A stretch of DNA of 64,000 bases from Rhodocollybia butyracea (taxonomy: Eukaryota > Basidiomycota > Agaricomycetes > Agaricales > Omphalotaceae). Below, in pieces: positions 1 to 11,698 of this stretch; the first letter of the stretch is position 1, and each line of letters opens with the position of its first letter. Position numbers and translations under genes: made by a program. Where the stretch lies: assembly GCA_015501585.1 (NCBI GenBank), contig JADNRY010000034.1:124001-188000 (forward strand), in the 5' to 3' direction. The notes below the pieces were generated by a model. The model was not told the origin of the DNA, searched no databases, and was given only the letters and a program-made list of their open reading frames with translations.

Positions 1-2
1 AA

Positions 3-1129
3 ATGTATGATGTTGTCGACTTGTTGGGGTCAGCCATCGATGCACCGCTAAATCGCCCTCGTCATGAGCGTGCCAAAAGCGACGATACCCAAGAAACCAT
101 TCTCGATCCTTCTCTTCATCCCGAAATTGAGACTGATGCTGAAGATCATCGAGTTCTGCTTGGTCAAGCACCTCATATCAATCGTCGTTCTGTCCGCCTT
201 CCGAGTATGAACTCGTAACAGCTGATGGTGAAATGAACACGTCTACCTCCCTCCTTCACCCCTATATCCTGGATTCCACCTCCCTCGGTCTCGAAACTCG
301 CAAGTTCCATCATTAACTTCATCTCGATCTCGTAGCTCGTTTAGCAGTGGATCGTCGCAAACATACCCATCTACACCTGGTCTTGTTTCTCCGGCAGAGT
401 ATACGGACGCTCATCCCCTTCCTATCATTGCCGAGCGGAATAATGAAAGTCAAGAATGGGATCGGTCATCCGATTCTAGTCTGCCAAGACCCATGATACA
501 CCTGTCACCTCCGAATCACTCGTTTCTGCTTGGCCGAAGCAGAAACCTAAACTGCAGTGGAAACTACCGAATGCAGCTCATAAGGGTTCTCCCACCGAAG
601 AGTCATTCTCACCAGTCCTGGAATCACCTTCATTCCTCGATACCTCTAGCTCACCGAGGCCTCCAGCGTCTTCACAGCCATACCCTTCATCTCCTACAAC
701 CCTTCTATCCCCCACGAAAAAGGCTTTCCCGGTTTTCATGAACGATACCCCTAGCTCACCTAGATCGCCACCGTCTCCACAGCCATACCCTCTATCTCCT
801 ACAAGCTTCTATCCCCCATGTCTCCCACGAAGAAGGCCTTCCCTATCTTCATGAAGAAAGACAAGGATAACCGTTCTCGCACGTCAATATCTTCAATATC
901 CACTCAGGTCTCTCAATTGCCATTGGATGACAAAGCTATGAAAGCTGAAGATAAGAGACGCAAAAAGGAAGAGGCGAAGCTGAGAACTGAGAGACTTGCG
1001 GAGCAGTTGAAGGCCCGAGCCAAAGAACGTGCTCGGGCAGAATTGGACAACGCATCCACAATTTCAGGAGAGCGAAAGAAAAGAGAACCGGGAGCTATGT
1101 ATGGTGGTATAGCTGGATTTGTTATGTAG
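3..1129 (+). CDS. 3' end of a Ser/Pro-rich protein with a basic coiled-coil tail (partial)
   Basis: This is the C-terminal part of a gene that begins left of the window. The first reading frame runs to about 204; a GTATGA...CAAG intron (205-304) restores an open frame rich in Ser and Pro. The final exon (818-1129) carries a strongly charged helix (KAEDKRRKKEEAKLRTERLA) and ends in GGIAGFVM. Between about 475 and 818 the open frame changes twice; no standard intron explains these changes well, so they may be small introns, indels or sequence errors. The region contains a 105-bp duplicated Pro/Ser segment. I do not recognise a family. The low-complexity composition fits a cytoplasmic or nuclear scaffold, but that is inference only. 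Confidence 0.45.
639..860 (+). repeat. Two-copy imperfect tandem repeat inside the Ser/Pro-rich gene
   Basis: Copies start near 639 and 744, a period of about 105 bp. Both encode a Ser/Pro stretch followed by SPTKKAFP and F-M. The second copy has one base fewer in the CTTCTATCCCCC stretch and a 9-base addition after it, which explains the frame change at about 816. Confidence 0.6.
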
Positions 1130-1140
1130 GACGTGTTCGT

Positions 1141-1224
1141 TTTTTTTTTTTTTTTGCTTGCATCCTCTCATTATATCTGTCATCTCATTTATATCTGCCA
1201 TCTCATTTATATCTGTCATTTATC
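1141..1224. repeat. Poly-T run and short minisatellite just after the gene
   Basis: A run of about 16 T lies directly after the stop codon. It is followed by about three units resembling TCATTTATATCTGYCATC, period 18-19 bp. This may belong to the 3' untranslated region. No gene was seen from here to 1555. Confidence 0.6.
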
Positions 1225-1555
1225 TGTACCGGATTATCTGCTAGTATCTGCTGGTCCACGCTCCTTAGCTGCTCTTGTTGTATCCATCTAAGTAATACTT
1301 TATTATTACTAATGTATAACGTTCATTGTATCGATGTTGTCTGGTGAGCAAAACTTAAAGACGCTTCAAGCATCTTGAAATGCTTTCATTTACCGAGCCC
1401 GCTTCTACACTCATGTTGATCGCTCTCAGCTATTAAGAAGTTCACTGTTGCGTTAAACTGAACGCTCCTTGTAAACCTACTTACCTACCTTGTCTCCCGA
1501 AGGCAAACTCTAAAACCTCTTGACACTTTGAGTCGAGGTATAGTGAGAACGCTCC

Positions 1556-1797
1556 ATGACAAATTCAACGGGAGAATTCGAATTTCGCTCGTAAGTAATA
1601 CTGACTCGAGAGTGCTCTGTACATAATAGACTAGGTATTGGAGTTAACTTTGGAACAGCTTCAATACAGGTAGGTTTCCACCTCCCCTCACCGATGTCGA
1701 CGAGCGTTACTTCTCGGCAGCCTTTTCCCCATCCATCGAGACTTCTATACCAGATCTATACGACAGGATTCTCTTCCTCCCATTCCGAACGGGTTGA
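1556..1797 (+). CDS. Possible small two-exon gene, unknown
   Basis: ATG at 1556 opens a 35-nt exon ending at a consensus donor (GTAAGT at 1591). The acceptor ends at 1658 after a 68-nt intron and the frame continues to TGA at 1795-1797, giving about 57 residues. The second exon is compositionally protein-like (PPPLTDVDERYF near its start). No family is recognised. It could be a fragment of a longer gene reaching the short ORF at 2118. Confidence rests only on splice signals and coding-like composition. Confidence 0.3.
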
Positions 1798-2117
1798 ATA
1801 TATCGGCTATCTCGCACCAGTGTTTTTCCATACGTCTAGTATATAGCGCAACTGTTATCGTATCCGTATCGAGTAGCTTGAAATCTAATGATAAGATACT
1901 GCCTTCACTTCCAAACTTTAGAGCATTTGAGAAAACATATTTACTAGGCTAAGGAAAGCGGAGGTTGGGCATCGTAGACTCGTAGTTAGTGTGTTTCGTG
2001 AATCGCTGATCATTTCTTGAACATACTTAAGGATGTACTTAGTAAATTAGCTGTGTGTGATAATATGCATACAAACAATTGCGCGATAATCAAGATGTTC
2101 AGTCTAGGTACCCGAGC

Positions 2118-2270
2118 ATGAAACAAGTGGTTCACTCAGTAGTAGCAGTGGCTGCAGCGGCTGGGGTTGGTTCGGCAATAGGCGCAGCTATGGTGGCGTC
2201 CTCAGATGATGAAGTCGTTGCGATCGATGATACAGCGAGCTCGTTTCCCTTCGGTTCACCAAAGATGTGA
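2118..2270 (+). CDS. Short ORF with an Ala/Gly-rich hydrophobic segment, unknown
   Basis: This frame encodes about 50 residues: VVHSVVAVAAAAGVGSAIGAA followed by an acidic, Ser-rich tail. The hydrophobic part could be a membrane helix. It may be a terminal exon of the small gene at 1556 or a chance ORF. No family is recognised and no promoter or splice partner is clear. The gap 1798-2117 shows nothing else. Confidence 0.2.
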   Translation: MKQVVHSVVAVAAAAGVGSAIGAAMVASSDDEVVAIDDTASSFPFGSPKM

Positions 2271-2393
2271 TTGACTTGAAATTGAATATATGTTAGCAAA
2301 AAGGGAGTTATCAGTAGGTGAAAGAATTCACATTCTTTTGCGTGTACTGCATGAGTAAAGAAACATGAATGAAGTGTTTCAACTGATAAATCC

Positions 2394-3985
2394 TTAGGAC
2401 GAACCTAAATCTTTTTGCATCATACAGTCGTCGCCTTTAGGACAATCTTTGCGGTTCATGACGTGCTCCTCTAAAAATCCTTTCTTTCGTTCTCGGACCC
2501 ACCAGTCTTTCAGCCCCCAAATAAATATCTCGCACGCACACTGTCGACAGATTCTGTTGTGTGGCGCAGAAGGGTCATGCTCCATATTCGGGATTGTGTG
2601 TATGTCAAAAAGCTCCGATTCAACAAGAGGCAGGAATTGGCGTGGTTGTTCCTGGATATGTTTGACAATCTGGAAACAATCGTCAGGAGGAGACTGTATA
2701 GGATACCGGCTCAAACCCACATCTCGGTAGATATGCCGTGGGCTGAGGTCTTGAGCACTAAGGTAATCGAGCAAGATATCCACCTCCACCGCGTTGCCAC
2801 CAAAAGATTCATACACATCGGTAGACACAACTAGATCACCCATATCACTGAACCCATGGGGTTGCTGAAGAATGACTGGAACTGAAGTGTGGATCAGCTT
2901 CGATCCTGGAGAAAAAGAAAAGGAGGTTACCTGCAGAACACCTCGTCGGAACTTCAACTCCACAGAAACGCACTAGACAAAAATCACATTTCGTTGTAGT
3001 AGGCGCATTTAGAGCAAGGAAAGTTTCGCTGAGTAGGAAATAAGAAACACAGATCGAACAGTGTTGATAGCCACGCGTACCAGTTTCCGCATTGAGAATG
3101 ACCAGTCGGAATACCGTCGTCTAAATGCCAAGCGTGATCAGGATCAACTACTGGATCAGGTATAGGTTGAGGGCAGATCCAGCCGTAGGGATTGTTAGGT
3201 GAACAATGAGGACAAGGTCTTGCATATTCAGCGCTAATATTTACAAGTGGTTCAGGAGAAGCTTCACGGGGACTAGGAAACTATATGCAGTAAGGTTAGT
3301 ACTGAGCTCTTGGAGAGGTATAAAGAATGAAAACCTCACCCGCATAGTAGTACCACTCTTGTAGATTTCATCTGCCTGCTCGCGTTCGCGTATAGCTCGT
3401 GCTTTGTGAGGCGCACTACGCAACAGGGTATCGAGGACGAGTTGCAAAGGTCGAGAAGGCGATGCTGTAGTTGATACTGAACGACAGGCAGGACATGACG
3501 TGCCACCATTCTAACCGATTAAACATGGATGAATCAAGGTCATAACGTCGATATCAGTATAAAGATATGGAATTTGAATGATAATGGCGACTGACGCGAA
3601 TCCAAAGCTGGCAGCAACTGGATGGGAAGCAGTGATGATCAGCAAGCATGTAAATACAGCATATGCAGTAAAATGGTTACCTGCCACAAAAGAAATGTTG
3701 ACAAGGAGTAACCATTACAGGTTTGTATAATAACTCTGAACAACATCCACACTCTAACTCTTGAGCAAGATCATCGGCGAGCTTGGATTCTATTATGCTG
3801 TCATTCTTGTTCAAATCTACTGGTCCCTCTGATTCCTTGAATCTCTTCCGAGAACTAGACGCATCTTCGTGAAAAGTAGGAGACGTCGGTCTCTTGAGAG
3901 ACAAAGGAGCAGGGGAAGGTGCAGTAGTCAGTACAGAACTATAGGTGTCATCAGATTTCGTTTGGCCTTCTAAGGCTTCAGCCAT
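2394..3985 (-). CDS. CHFR-like RING E3 ubiquitin ligase (fungal type, no FHA domain)
   Basis: Seven exons can be placed on the minus strand: 3985-3681, 3617-3596, 3510-3340, 3280-3081, 3028-2931, 2881-2721 and 2669-2394. They sum to 1233 nt, so the frame is intact (about 410 residues). A C3HC4 RING spans exons 1-3: ECGCC, then PCQHFFCGSC, then SCPACR. A second Cys-rich part follows (CPHC, CGNC, KCDFC, FCGV), then the conserved fungal block PHGFSDMGDL, DILLDYLSAQ, RHIYRD and WWVRERKKGFLEE. This order matches fungal relatives of the mitotic checkpoint ligase CHFR, which lack the N-terminal FHA domain. The expected role is ubiquitin transfer in the nucleus or cytoplasm. The 51-nt intron 2720-2670 is a multiple of three and open, so naive translation reads through it. 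ATG 3985 is preferred over an upstream TTG. Product class is well supported; the exact substrate is unknown. Confidence 0.78.
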
Positions 3986-4703
3986 GATATAAACAGTGGA
4001 GGACTGGATAGAAGGTCGAACAAAGTAGGTAGGCGCTAATCTGACATAATCATACAATTGTCTTAAGTCCAAGATACAAAAATAACGGCGCTTATTTTAC
4101 TTTAGAAACTACATATAAGGCTATGATACATGATCTGACAGAGAGAAATTGGGAGAAGGAGGGTTAGGTATACCTATCGATTCAATCGTCAGTGAATGAT
4201 CAAGTATGTTTAGATGAAAGATAATATACCAGCAGTGTAGCAGGCTTCAGTCAGACTGTCTCTGATACGCAGATACCGTTTGCGTTGTTCTGTCGGACTA
4301 GCGAGTCAGTAAAACGTTACAGTTTTTGAAAATTGATTTCGACAGACCATTACACGGCCAAATACAACTCAAACTACAGAATATGGTGTTAGCGAACGGC
4401 GAGAGTCTCAGTGAGAACGTTCATACTAGTCAACTGCGGGCAAGAACGCCTTGCAAACATCAAGCGCAATTATCAATGATTTATCGCAATGCCACAGGCG
4501 CAAAGAGCTGAAGAAATAACCGATTAACTTTTTTCACCCAATAATAAATATCATGGTAACCTACCGAAGGATTTGGGACATGATCCAAAAAACAAAGAAA
4601 GGTCGTTGAGCCAAAAGGTTACTGGAATTCCCGGTGATGGTGTGCAAACCATGCATGAAGCGTTGAGCAACAGCTGCTTGATGAGTGACTACAGAGCATG
4701 CGG
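3986..4703. other. Intergenic region between the CHFR-like ligase and the transcription factor
   Basis: No gene is supported here. It should hold the promoter of the ligase and the 3' end of the transcription factor, both on the minus strand. Confidence 0.5.
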
Positions 4704-7500
4704 TCAGGCTTCAACTTCAGATTCAGATACCATATAAAGCAACATACGCCATTCTTCGGCCTTTTTTCGGTGGAAAAACCCGCTGACATCTCTGAAAAAG
4801 ATGCATGAGTGCTCATAGTTACCCGCAGGTACGAAAGTGAAAAGACTCACGAATTCACAAGGGGAATATAGCGCTGGAACTCGAAAGAGATACTTATCCG
4901 CGTGCTGTAATGCAGCATAAGACTCGTATCACGATAGGATCTAGAGACACTCACTTGAAGAGATATTCCCTTCCCTGGAAAATATACGCCTTTTCGATAC
5001 CACATGTGTGCTTGTTTAAAGCCATCTCGATCGCATCTGTCTCGAGCCATGCTTTGACTGCAAATTCTCCTTTCTGAACGTCACTCATGGATGTATCAGC
5101 TCGAACCCTGGCACAGATATGCCAAAGTAAGAACGAACGATCGTATAGAGCCCAGACGGTGTCTTTCGCCGGGGCCGTAGATAGTGAAGGGGAGCGACAA
5201 AGTGACTCCCAGAAAAAAGTAAGGCAAACTATAGGAAAAGTCAGTTTAAAGTAAAAGAAGTAAAAGTTTGTCCACTCACATTACTAGGATCGGCGAGGAA
5301 CAGTTGTGGGATATGAGTCTGGCTGGCAGTAGCGTAAGAGACATGTCCCGCAGCGAGGCTTATCGCCGACCAACATAGTCGGCGAGAAGACTCTTTCCGA
5401 ATCTCAGACGCCGACCAAGAAGGATCCCAGGCAGGAGTTGTCGCCCACATTGGCGTATGCTCGAGCGATGACGGCCAATGCTCGCCTAACGTCAATCCGA
5501 GACAGTTACAGCCCGTAGTGCCCGGGGTGCCCGAGTCGCTCGGGGAAGAACTTGGAGAATGATAGCTAGGGTCGAGATGCGAAAGGTAAGAAGGGTCACG
5601 GTTAGACGAGGCAGAGGAGTCAATCCTAGGCACCTGTCCTGCCGGGAATACAGAGGTGTCGGGGTCATCCGCATCTACGTATGTGAGCGCAAGGCAGCGG
5701 ATGATCGAGTCAAGCATAACGATTGCCGAGACTGAACGAGTTGTCGAATGTGCTGGGTGGGCACAGACTTCAAATAGTGCGAGGAGCTAGTACAAAAACA
5801 GTCAGTCTGGACAGCTCGACATAATTGTTAGACCTACCCAGGCAGCCTGAGCCAGAGTCTCGTCAATCGAGCCTGCGTTGAAACTAGCGTCGAGGGCACT
5901 TTGTGCCTCATCTCGGAGTCGTAGAGCCTGAGTCCTACCAGCTTGTCCTTTACCTAGCTCTGAGCTTTGCCAAAAAGTAGAAAGCGCAAGCGCCGCCAAA
6001 ACGAGACTAGGCTGTATATTCTCGCGAGCGACGGGGTCAAAAAACGTTCCAAAAAAACTTGGGATATGGAAGAACGAAAACCAATAATTTGAGACACGGA
6101 AAAGAAAGCGGAGGTCAGAGGCGATTCTCTGGGTCACGGCCTCGCGATCTGTGCGCGTAAGGGCTTTGGGTTGTCCGGTGTCGACGGAAGCGTATAACGA
6201 GCACAATGTCTCGTACCATATCTTTCGAGAAAACCTGATCGAGGGCTCATTTGAGATATCTGTAACGTCGTCCGATTCCTGGCCATCATCTGAAGAGCTT
6301 ATATGCCCAGGAGAGACTACGCCATCAAGGGAAACAACGTTTTCCAGTTGTTTGAGTACAGGATAGTTTACAGTTGTCTGATTTCGAAGTTGGTAAGACT
6401 AAATTTAACAAAAAGAAGGCCAACAGTACCTGGGCATAGGCAGAGATTGGTTCGGTTCTTGAGGAGACATATGGTTGACTATTAGGACATTGAACTAGCC
6501 CATGACAAGCACATCCTCCGCCAAAAAGCTGAGGAGACGGCAGAGTATTTGGAGGAACCAGGTACGAGGGAGAAATATTGTAGTCGCTCGACGATGTTGG
6601 AGAAAGTGACCCAGCCAGGGGTACAATGGCACCGTCCCGACCGTACTGGTTGGACTGTGGATTTTCAGGTGTTGGTTCACGGCGTCTCCGGCGTCTTCGG
6701 GTTCCATGGCTTTCTGTGTCTTCCTCCCTTAATTCCCTGGCCATTCTCTGACGAGCACCTGGCAACTTATCTGGACCTCGACGCCGAGGTACAGGATCAT
6801 AGTTGCAATCACTACCACCACCACTTCTACGCCCACAATTGTGACAGATTGGTTTTGCGCCATCGCACCGAATTTTGCGAGTTCGACTGGAGGAACAATT
6901 TCATCGACGGAACGAAAGGAAAGATGATGGGACCTACCACTGTAAGCACGCGACGTATACTCTTGCCCGAGGCTTGCCTTGGGTTGTAGGAGGTTGATCA
7001 GGAGCAAGGGCAATCTTGGGCTTTTCGCGTCTGGTCTTTTTCTTTGGAGGATCGACAGGCTGAATACTAGTCTCATTGACGGCTGGAGTCCAAGAATCGG
7101 ATGTAGAAGCAGCAACCGGAGTTTGTGTAGATTGTTTGGGCTTTGGCAGTGGTGTAGATATTGCCTGGGAGTCACTTCTGCGGGAAAGAGAAGGCATAAC
7201 TACAGGAAATTCCTGTGTCGGATAATCTGCCACAGAATATGCAGAAGAATTACTATAGCCATGGCTGAGCGGCGAGTTGTAAGTGTGCTGGGGTGTGTAC
7301 GTGGAATTTGTTACGAGTAAGTCGCCAGCAGCTGAATACTGTCGAGAGCTGCTATATGGTATATTTTCTTGCGCTGTATCCTGCGGGTAATAGTAATAAT
7401 CTCCGTTTGCACGATAATTTCGAGGAGCGTCTGGCGCGGGGTGGCCAGAATAACCGCTGTGGGTGGCTGGCCGATTAGAGGTATCGACCGAGTGATACAT
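4704..7500 (-). CDS. Zn(II)2Cys6 fungal transcription factor
   Basis: The protein starts at ATG 7500 with a low-complexity Tyr/Ser/Pro-rich N-terminus of about 185 residues. A binuclear zinc cluster follows across an intron near 6940-6870: CLQC, RKIRC, AKPIC, HNC, then C eight residues later, followed by the basic linker PRRRGPDK. After an Arg-rich stretch and Ser/Pro linker, the fungal-specific regulatory domain occupies the exons at about 6206-5802 (FLFRVSNYWFSFFHIPSF, LVLAALALSTFW) and 5740-5250, with a long Ser/Pro/Gly insertion. Later exons encode YDRSFLLWHIC and the C-terminus, ending near 4704 after RKKAEEWRML. Such proteins bind CGG half-sites and regulate metabolism genes; no target is evident here. 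Upstream GAL4-like genes often sit beside targets, but neighbours give no hint. The last two exons are the least certain. Confidence 0.85.
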
Positions 7501-7784
7501 CGGAAGAATAGAAAGTAAAGATAAAGAAACGAAAGAGTTGAAAAGTACAAGCTTAAGATGGTCATTTTAATGTCCAAGTTTCGTAGTGATGGTATGCCGG
7601 CAACACAACTGATATTTTTCAATACAATTTTACTTGTTCCGCAACGCAGTACACTTTTATCTTTCTACACTCTCGTTGATAGGTATTAAGTATATGTATC
7701 GAATTCTTGTCTTTGAAGAAATCCGCTGTAATTTTCTCGAGTGTTTTTCAGCGTAGCCGGCTTCCGGTTATTCATACCGGATTC

Positions 7785-7824
7785 CCAGGCATTCAGTTAT
7801 CGAACCAGGCATTCAGTTATCGAA
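7785..7824. repeat. Perfect 20-bp tandem duplication
   Basis: CCAGGCATTCAGTTATCGAA occurs twice in immediate succession (7785-7804 and 7805-7824), about 285 bp upstream of the transcription factor start. It could be a duplicated binding site or replication slippage. Confidence 0.9.
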
Positions 7825-9180
7825 GAAACTATCAGCCTTCAAAACCCGACGAAATCGTGAACCCATAAAGTATTCCCCTTTCGCTATGTATTGTGATTAA
7901 CTTCTCTTGCCTTGGCCACTCCTCTGTCAAACAGGGATGCATCGTATAAAGGTTTGAACGTTTGCCACTTGTTCAATGTAAATTTACAGGTTACAGGTCT
8001 ACTAACTAGCAGCGGAGTCCCAATAACGTATCTATGACCATTGCATTTTTCTGTATTGGATTTTCGGTGTTCCACCCTTCCCGCTTGACCAGGTTTGGTT
8101 TGCATCTTTTTTCTTGGTGACTATCAAGAGGGAGAGTTAACAGTGAGAAAAGAAGTCGGTAGATAGTAACTATTTACTCCTTCTTTCAGTTTCGGTTCAA
8201 GAATATCGAACACGAATTGTTCCAGGATTAGTCTCAACCCGAAGGCCTGCAAAGTGAACGAGGAAAAAACAAACTCGCAGTAACGACGGCCAAGCTCACG
8301 GGGTACTATTTATTGTGAAGATGATTTTCATTGGCCGCCGCTGAAAAGAATCTATCTTACGCCGTCCCGCTTACTTGACGCCATCTTACCTGTCGCTATC
8401 CCCGCTGTAAAGTCTTCACTCAATAAATACTTCAAACATTGAATATTTTCCTATCATGACCATCAGAAAACTCTTACAGGCATCGATTCTGAACGCTTCA
8501 AGTCAAACCTGTACCGTCAAATTATCACACCAACCCCACCGGACCCTCGCAACAAGGTTAATGCTTCTGTACATGTTCGAGTTGGGGCCTGGTTGTGCTT
8601 CTCTCAACTTTGGATCTGATCCTCGGAAGGCATACTACTAGACATCTCTAATTGCAATCCATGATTAATCTCTCAGCTCCATTGATTTTTGGTTTCCAAC
8701 CAAGTTCAACAGCTTTTCGACCAAAAGACCCAGGAGAAGGATTCGTGGAGGTCTGGGTCCTGCCAGCTCCAAGCCAACGGATCGTGTTCTCGTCGCAATA
8801 GCTTGACACGCCCATCTTAGGAGGCTAGTAGTTTCATTCGCTGCACAGGTGTACTCAAGGAATCCGAGTTCTTGCCACAATCCAGTAATCTTCCGTGGTG
8901 AAACTGGCCCGAAACGCAAACCATAATTTTTATGAGCTTTATGTTCCCGAGCCGCCTTTCACCTCTGTGCTTCATTCCCTAAAGTCGAATATGCCGTCGT
9001 TTCGATTTCGATCATCTCCTGTGTAGCTCTTTCGTCATTACAATCAGATGGGCATGTTCAGTAATGAGGGAGCTTGTAAAAGGATCACATCACAAGGCGG
9101 CGAGCTAACGTTCAATAAGATTCGAAACTCGTTCCATTCTCGAATCACATATGAAGCTGGCGCTGATAAATGTCGTTCAT

Positions 9181-9432
9181 CCGGGAAGGCTTCATATACC
9201 TTGATTTACCCATACGTAGTTACCACTGGACAGAAAATACACTGGGGTACGTTCTGGTACGTTTGATTCGCAGGCAAACCTAATCCGCCGTCATAGTACT
9301 GAACGCTTTGACCGGGAAGACATCATATACCCTGATTTGGCCATGCATGGATCTCTAGTTGGTTGCCATCGCACAGAAAATCATTGAGGTACGGTATTGA
9401 TTCGCGGGTAAGAACAATCCGCCGGCATAATG
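9181..9432. repeat. Imperfect tandem duplication of about 120 bp
   Basis: 9181-9293 and 9312-9432 align in order: CCGGGAAG, CATATACC-TGATTT, CAGAAAAT, GGTACG, TTGATTCGC, AATCCGCCG. The copies are well diverged. Neither has a convincing reading frame. Confidence 0.65.
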
Positions 9433-9671
9433 TCAAAGTCGCTAGGCACCGCTACTTACATGTTGCAACGCCAGATATCAATGCACAACCAACTCGTTTA
9501 TCAACTTTCCAGGAATGGGAAGCCTCGAAAAGTAATCTAGTGATGTTTGGAAAGCCGATCTCACTTTAGTGGACCATCTCAGCCCAGCCCAGCCTAGAGG
9601 AAGCAAGTTGTATCTGTGCTCAAAACGTTTGATGAATCAAGGCACTCAGAAACTATGTAGACGATTCAAAT

Positions 9672-10376
9672 CACTGCGGCAGCGTCAAAAAATACCGGGC
9701 GAAATTATTGCCGAAATTATTGCTGTAATTGCTTACTTTTTTCGATAGAGATTTCGCGTGTAAATCTTTGATAATTTCGGCTGAAAAATATACTGTAATT
9801 GATTATGTTTTTCAATCCGAATTTCACCGGTAATCTGTTATCTATTTCGTCCGAAAAAGATAATGAAATTCCTTATCTATTTCATTAAAAATTTCGCTCG
9901 AAATTATTACAAGGTAATAACTGGCCAAGAACTGGGAGGCTCGGTCATGTGATGCATCTGACAAGATTTCCTGTCTTTGAACGCGACTTATGGGATCCTG
10001 TACATGCATGGCTGCACTAGTCACACCCAGACATAAAATTGCTACACCTCTGTCCAGTTCTGCTCTCACATTCGCCTAAAGTATTGTCAGATGCATCACA
10101 TGACCGAGCCTCCCAGTTCTTGGCCAGTTATTACCTTGTAATAATTTCGAGCGAAATTTTTAATGAAATAGATAAGGAATTTCATTATCTTTTTCGGACG
10201 AAATAGATAACAGATTACTGGTGAAATTCGGATTGAAAAACATAATCAATTACAGTATATTTTTCAGCCGAAATTATCAAAGATTTACACGCGAAATCTC
10301 TATCGAAAAAGGTAAGCAATTACAACAATAATTTCGGCAATAATTTCGCCCGATATTTTTTGACGCTGGCGTAGTG
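9672..10376. mobile_element. 705-bp foldback transposon, probably a non-autonomous CACTA-type element
   Basis: Two inverted arms of exactly 292 nt each (9672-9963 and 10085-10376) flank a 121-nt loop. The arms pair with few mismatches. The left end reads CACTGCGGCAGCGTCAAAAA; the right end, reverse-complemented, reads CACTACGCCAGCGTCAAAAA. The trinucleotide AAT flanks both sides (9669-9671 and 10377-10379), as expected for the 3-bp target duplication of CACTA (EnSpm) elements, whose ends are CACT(A/G). Inside the arms are many GAAATTATT-type and TTTCG motifs that may be subterminal transposase sites. No transposase is encoded, so mobility would need a partner elsewhere. The near-identity of the arms suggests either recent insertion or strong constraint on the fold. 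Confidence 0.8.
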
Positions 10377-11698
10377 AATAGAAATTGATGTCTAACAGCT
10401 CTTCAGTGACCTGGAGCAAAACGGTATTAACTAAAGACATAGATTGCTGAAAACCTTCCGTACAAGTTCGCGTTTAGTAATCATGGTTTGCATCTCCTGA
10501 TTCTTGCAAAGTTGATAGGACCTAGGCTCATGGTGTAGGTTAACATAGAGTTCCTGAAATACCGTTCACATCCGAAAGTTTGGTCTCTAGTTCTATTAAG
10601 CGCTATTCGAGCGTTGCTCTCGATGAGATCCCGACAAAGAGGCAATGTTTGAGTCTCTACCCCCTACGCTGATATGGACATCTTCAGATCATGTGTCTAT
10701 CTACTATGGGAGAAGTGCTTTTAATTGATTCAACCACAGGTAATAAAAATAAACTCTCCCACTAACTGCAACGCTACACAGGGAGTACCTGAGCACCCGC
10801 GAATACCTCCTCTACGTAGCGTGAAAGATCTGTGGGTATCACTAGCGTAGCTGTAGGCATCTGGGGGCAATCTGGGGGTGCTTGGTCGGCCAAATTGAAC
10901 GACTTGAACGCCCTCTAAACCTAAACTTTGTACGACTCCATGTCGGACCATGATGTCCTTGCATGCCACTATGCAACCATCAGTTGAGCTCGGGCAAACC
11001 CAGAGAATTGCGGGCCATATCAAGGTTGAACAAAAATTAGGGGTCCCGAACCTACCAAATTCGGTAATTCATCAGTCATTGTACCAAAGTGCCAAACACT
11101 GCCAATAACTAGGTTACACAGAGGTACGTAGATAGTGGCAGAGCTTACCGACGCAACTTCTGACATGCAATCTTTGATGCTTTCGACCCTGATGAGCTCT
11201 TCTATCTGTTGGCCTGATTGACAGGTCTGCTCACAACGGCCGCGCCAGTATGAAGTGTAGCCCGAAATCGGTCGATAAGATGGAGTGAGTAGAGAATGGA
11301 AATATAGTAGAAGCCATGGCTTTCCTGGGGCCGGGTGTTTTCCCTGGCGAGTAGTGCAGAGGAAAAACTCCCCTCGAATCTGGATGAACCAAGTTGCATT
11401 TGCGAGAATTATCGGAAAAGTGCCCTAAATCAAAGAAGTGGGTCTGAGTGACGCTATTAATGGGTGGGGGACTGTGGAGGATCAGTATATGCCCTAAATC
11501 ACTCTATCGATCTTTCGCTGAAGACTATCGGTATAAGCTCTAAGATGCCGACTCTCACGCCTTTATTGCACTGGCCGCAATCCGGCACTGTCCAGCCGCT
11601 GAGCCGCTAATTGGGCGGACAAAAGTTCATGCAATGGACATGGACATCATCCCGCCCAGTTCCCTTTTACACTTTACGCGCCGTTGAAAGCGTCCCCG
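10377..11698. other. Intergenic region between the foldback element and the kinase
   Basis: No supported gene in about 1.3 kb. Short ORFs here start with TTG and show no family features. The last few hundred bases should include the kinase promoter. Confidence 0.45.

Larger units (their letters stand above)
7501..9671. other. Gene-poor region upstream of the transcription factor
   Basis: No supported gene in about 2.2 kb. The short ORF at 8456-8641 starts with ATG but has no family resemblance or splice context. The stretch holds the 20-bp duplication at 7785 and the imperfect tandem repeat at 9181. Confidence 0.5.

Noticed and set aside
2670..2720. Extra 17 residues in the CHFR-like ligase compared with relatives
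   Set aside because: They are an open, in-phase 51-nt intron with GT...TTTCCAG ends.
6549..7320. Long plus-strand ORFs across the transcription factor
   Set aside because: They are shadows of the minus-strand zinc-cluster gene, with no family resemblance.
10730..11023. 97-codon minus-strand ORF
   Set aside because: It starts with TTG, has no splice context and matches nothing known.
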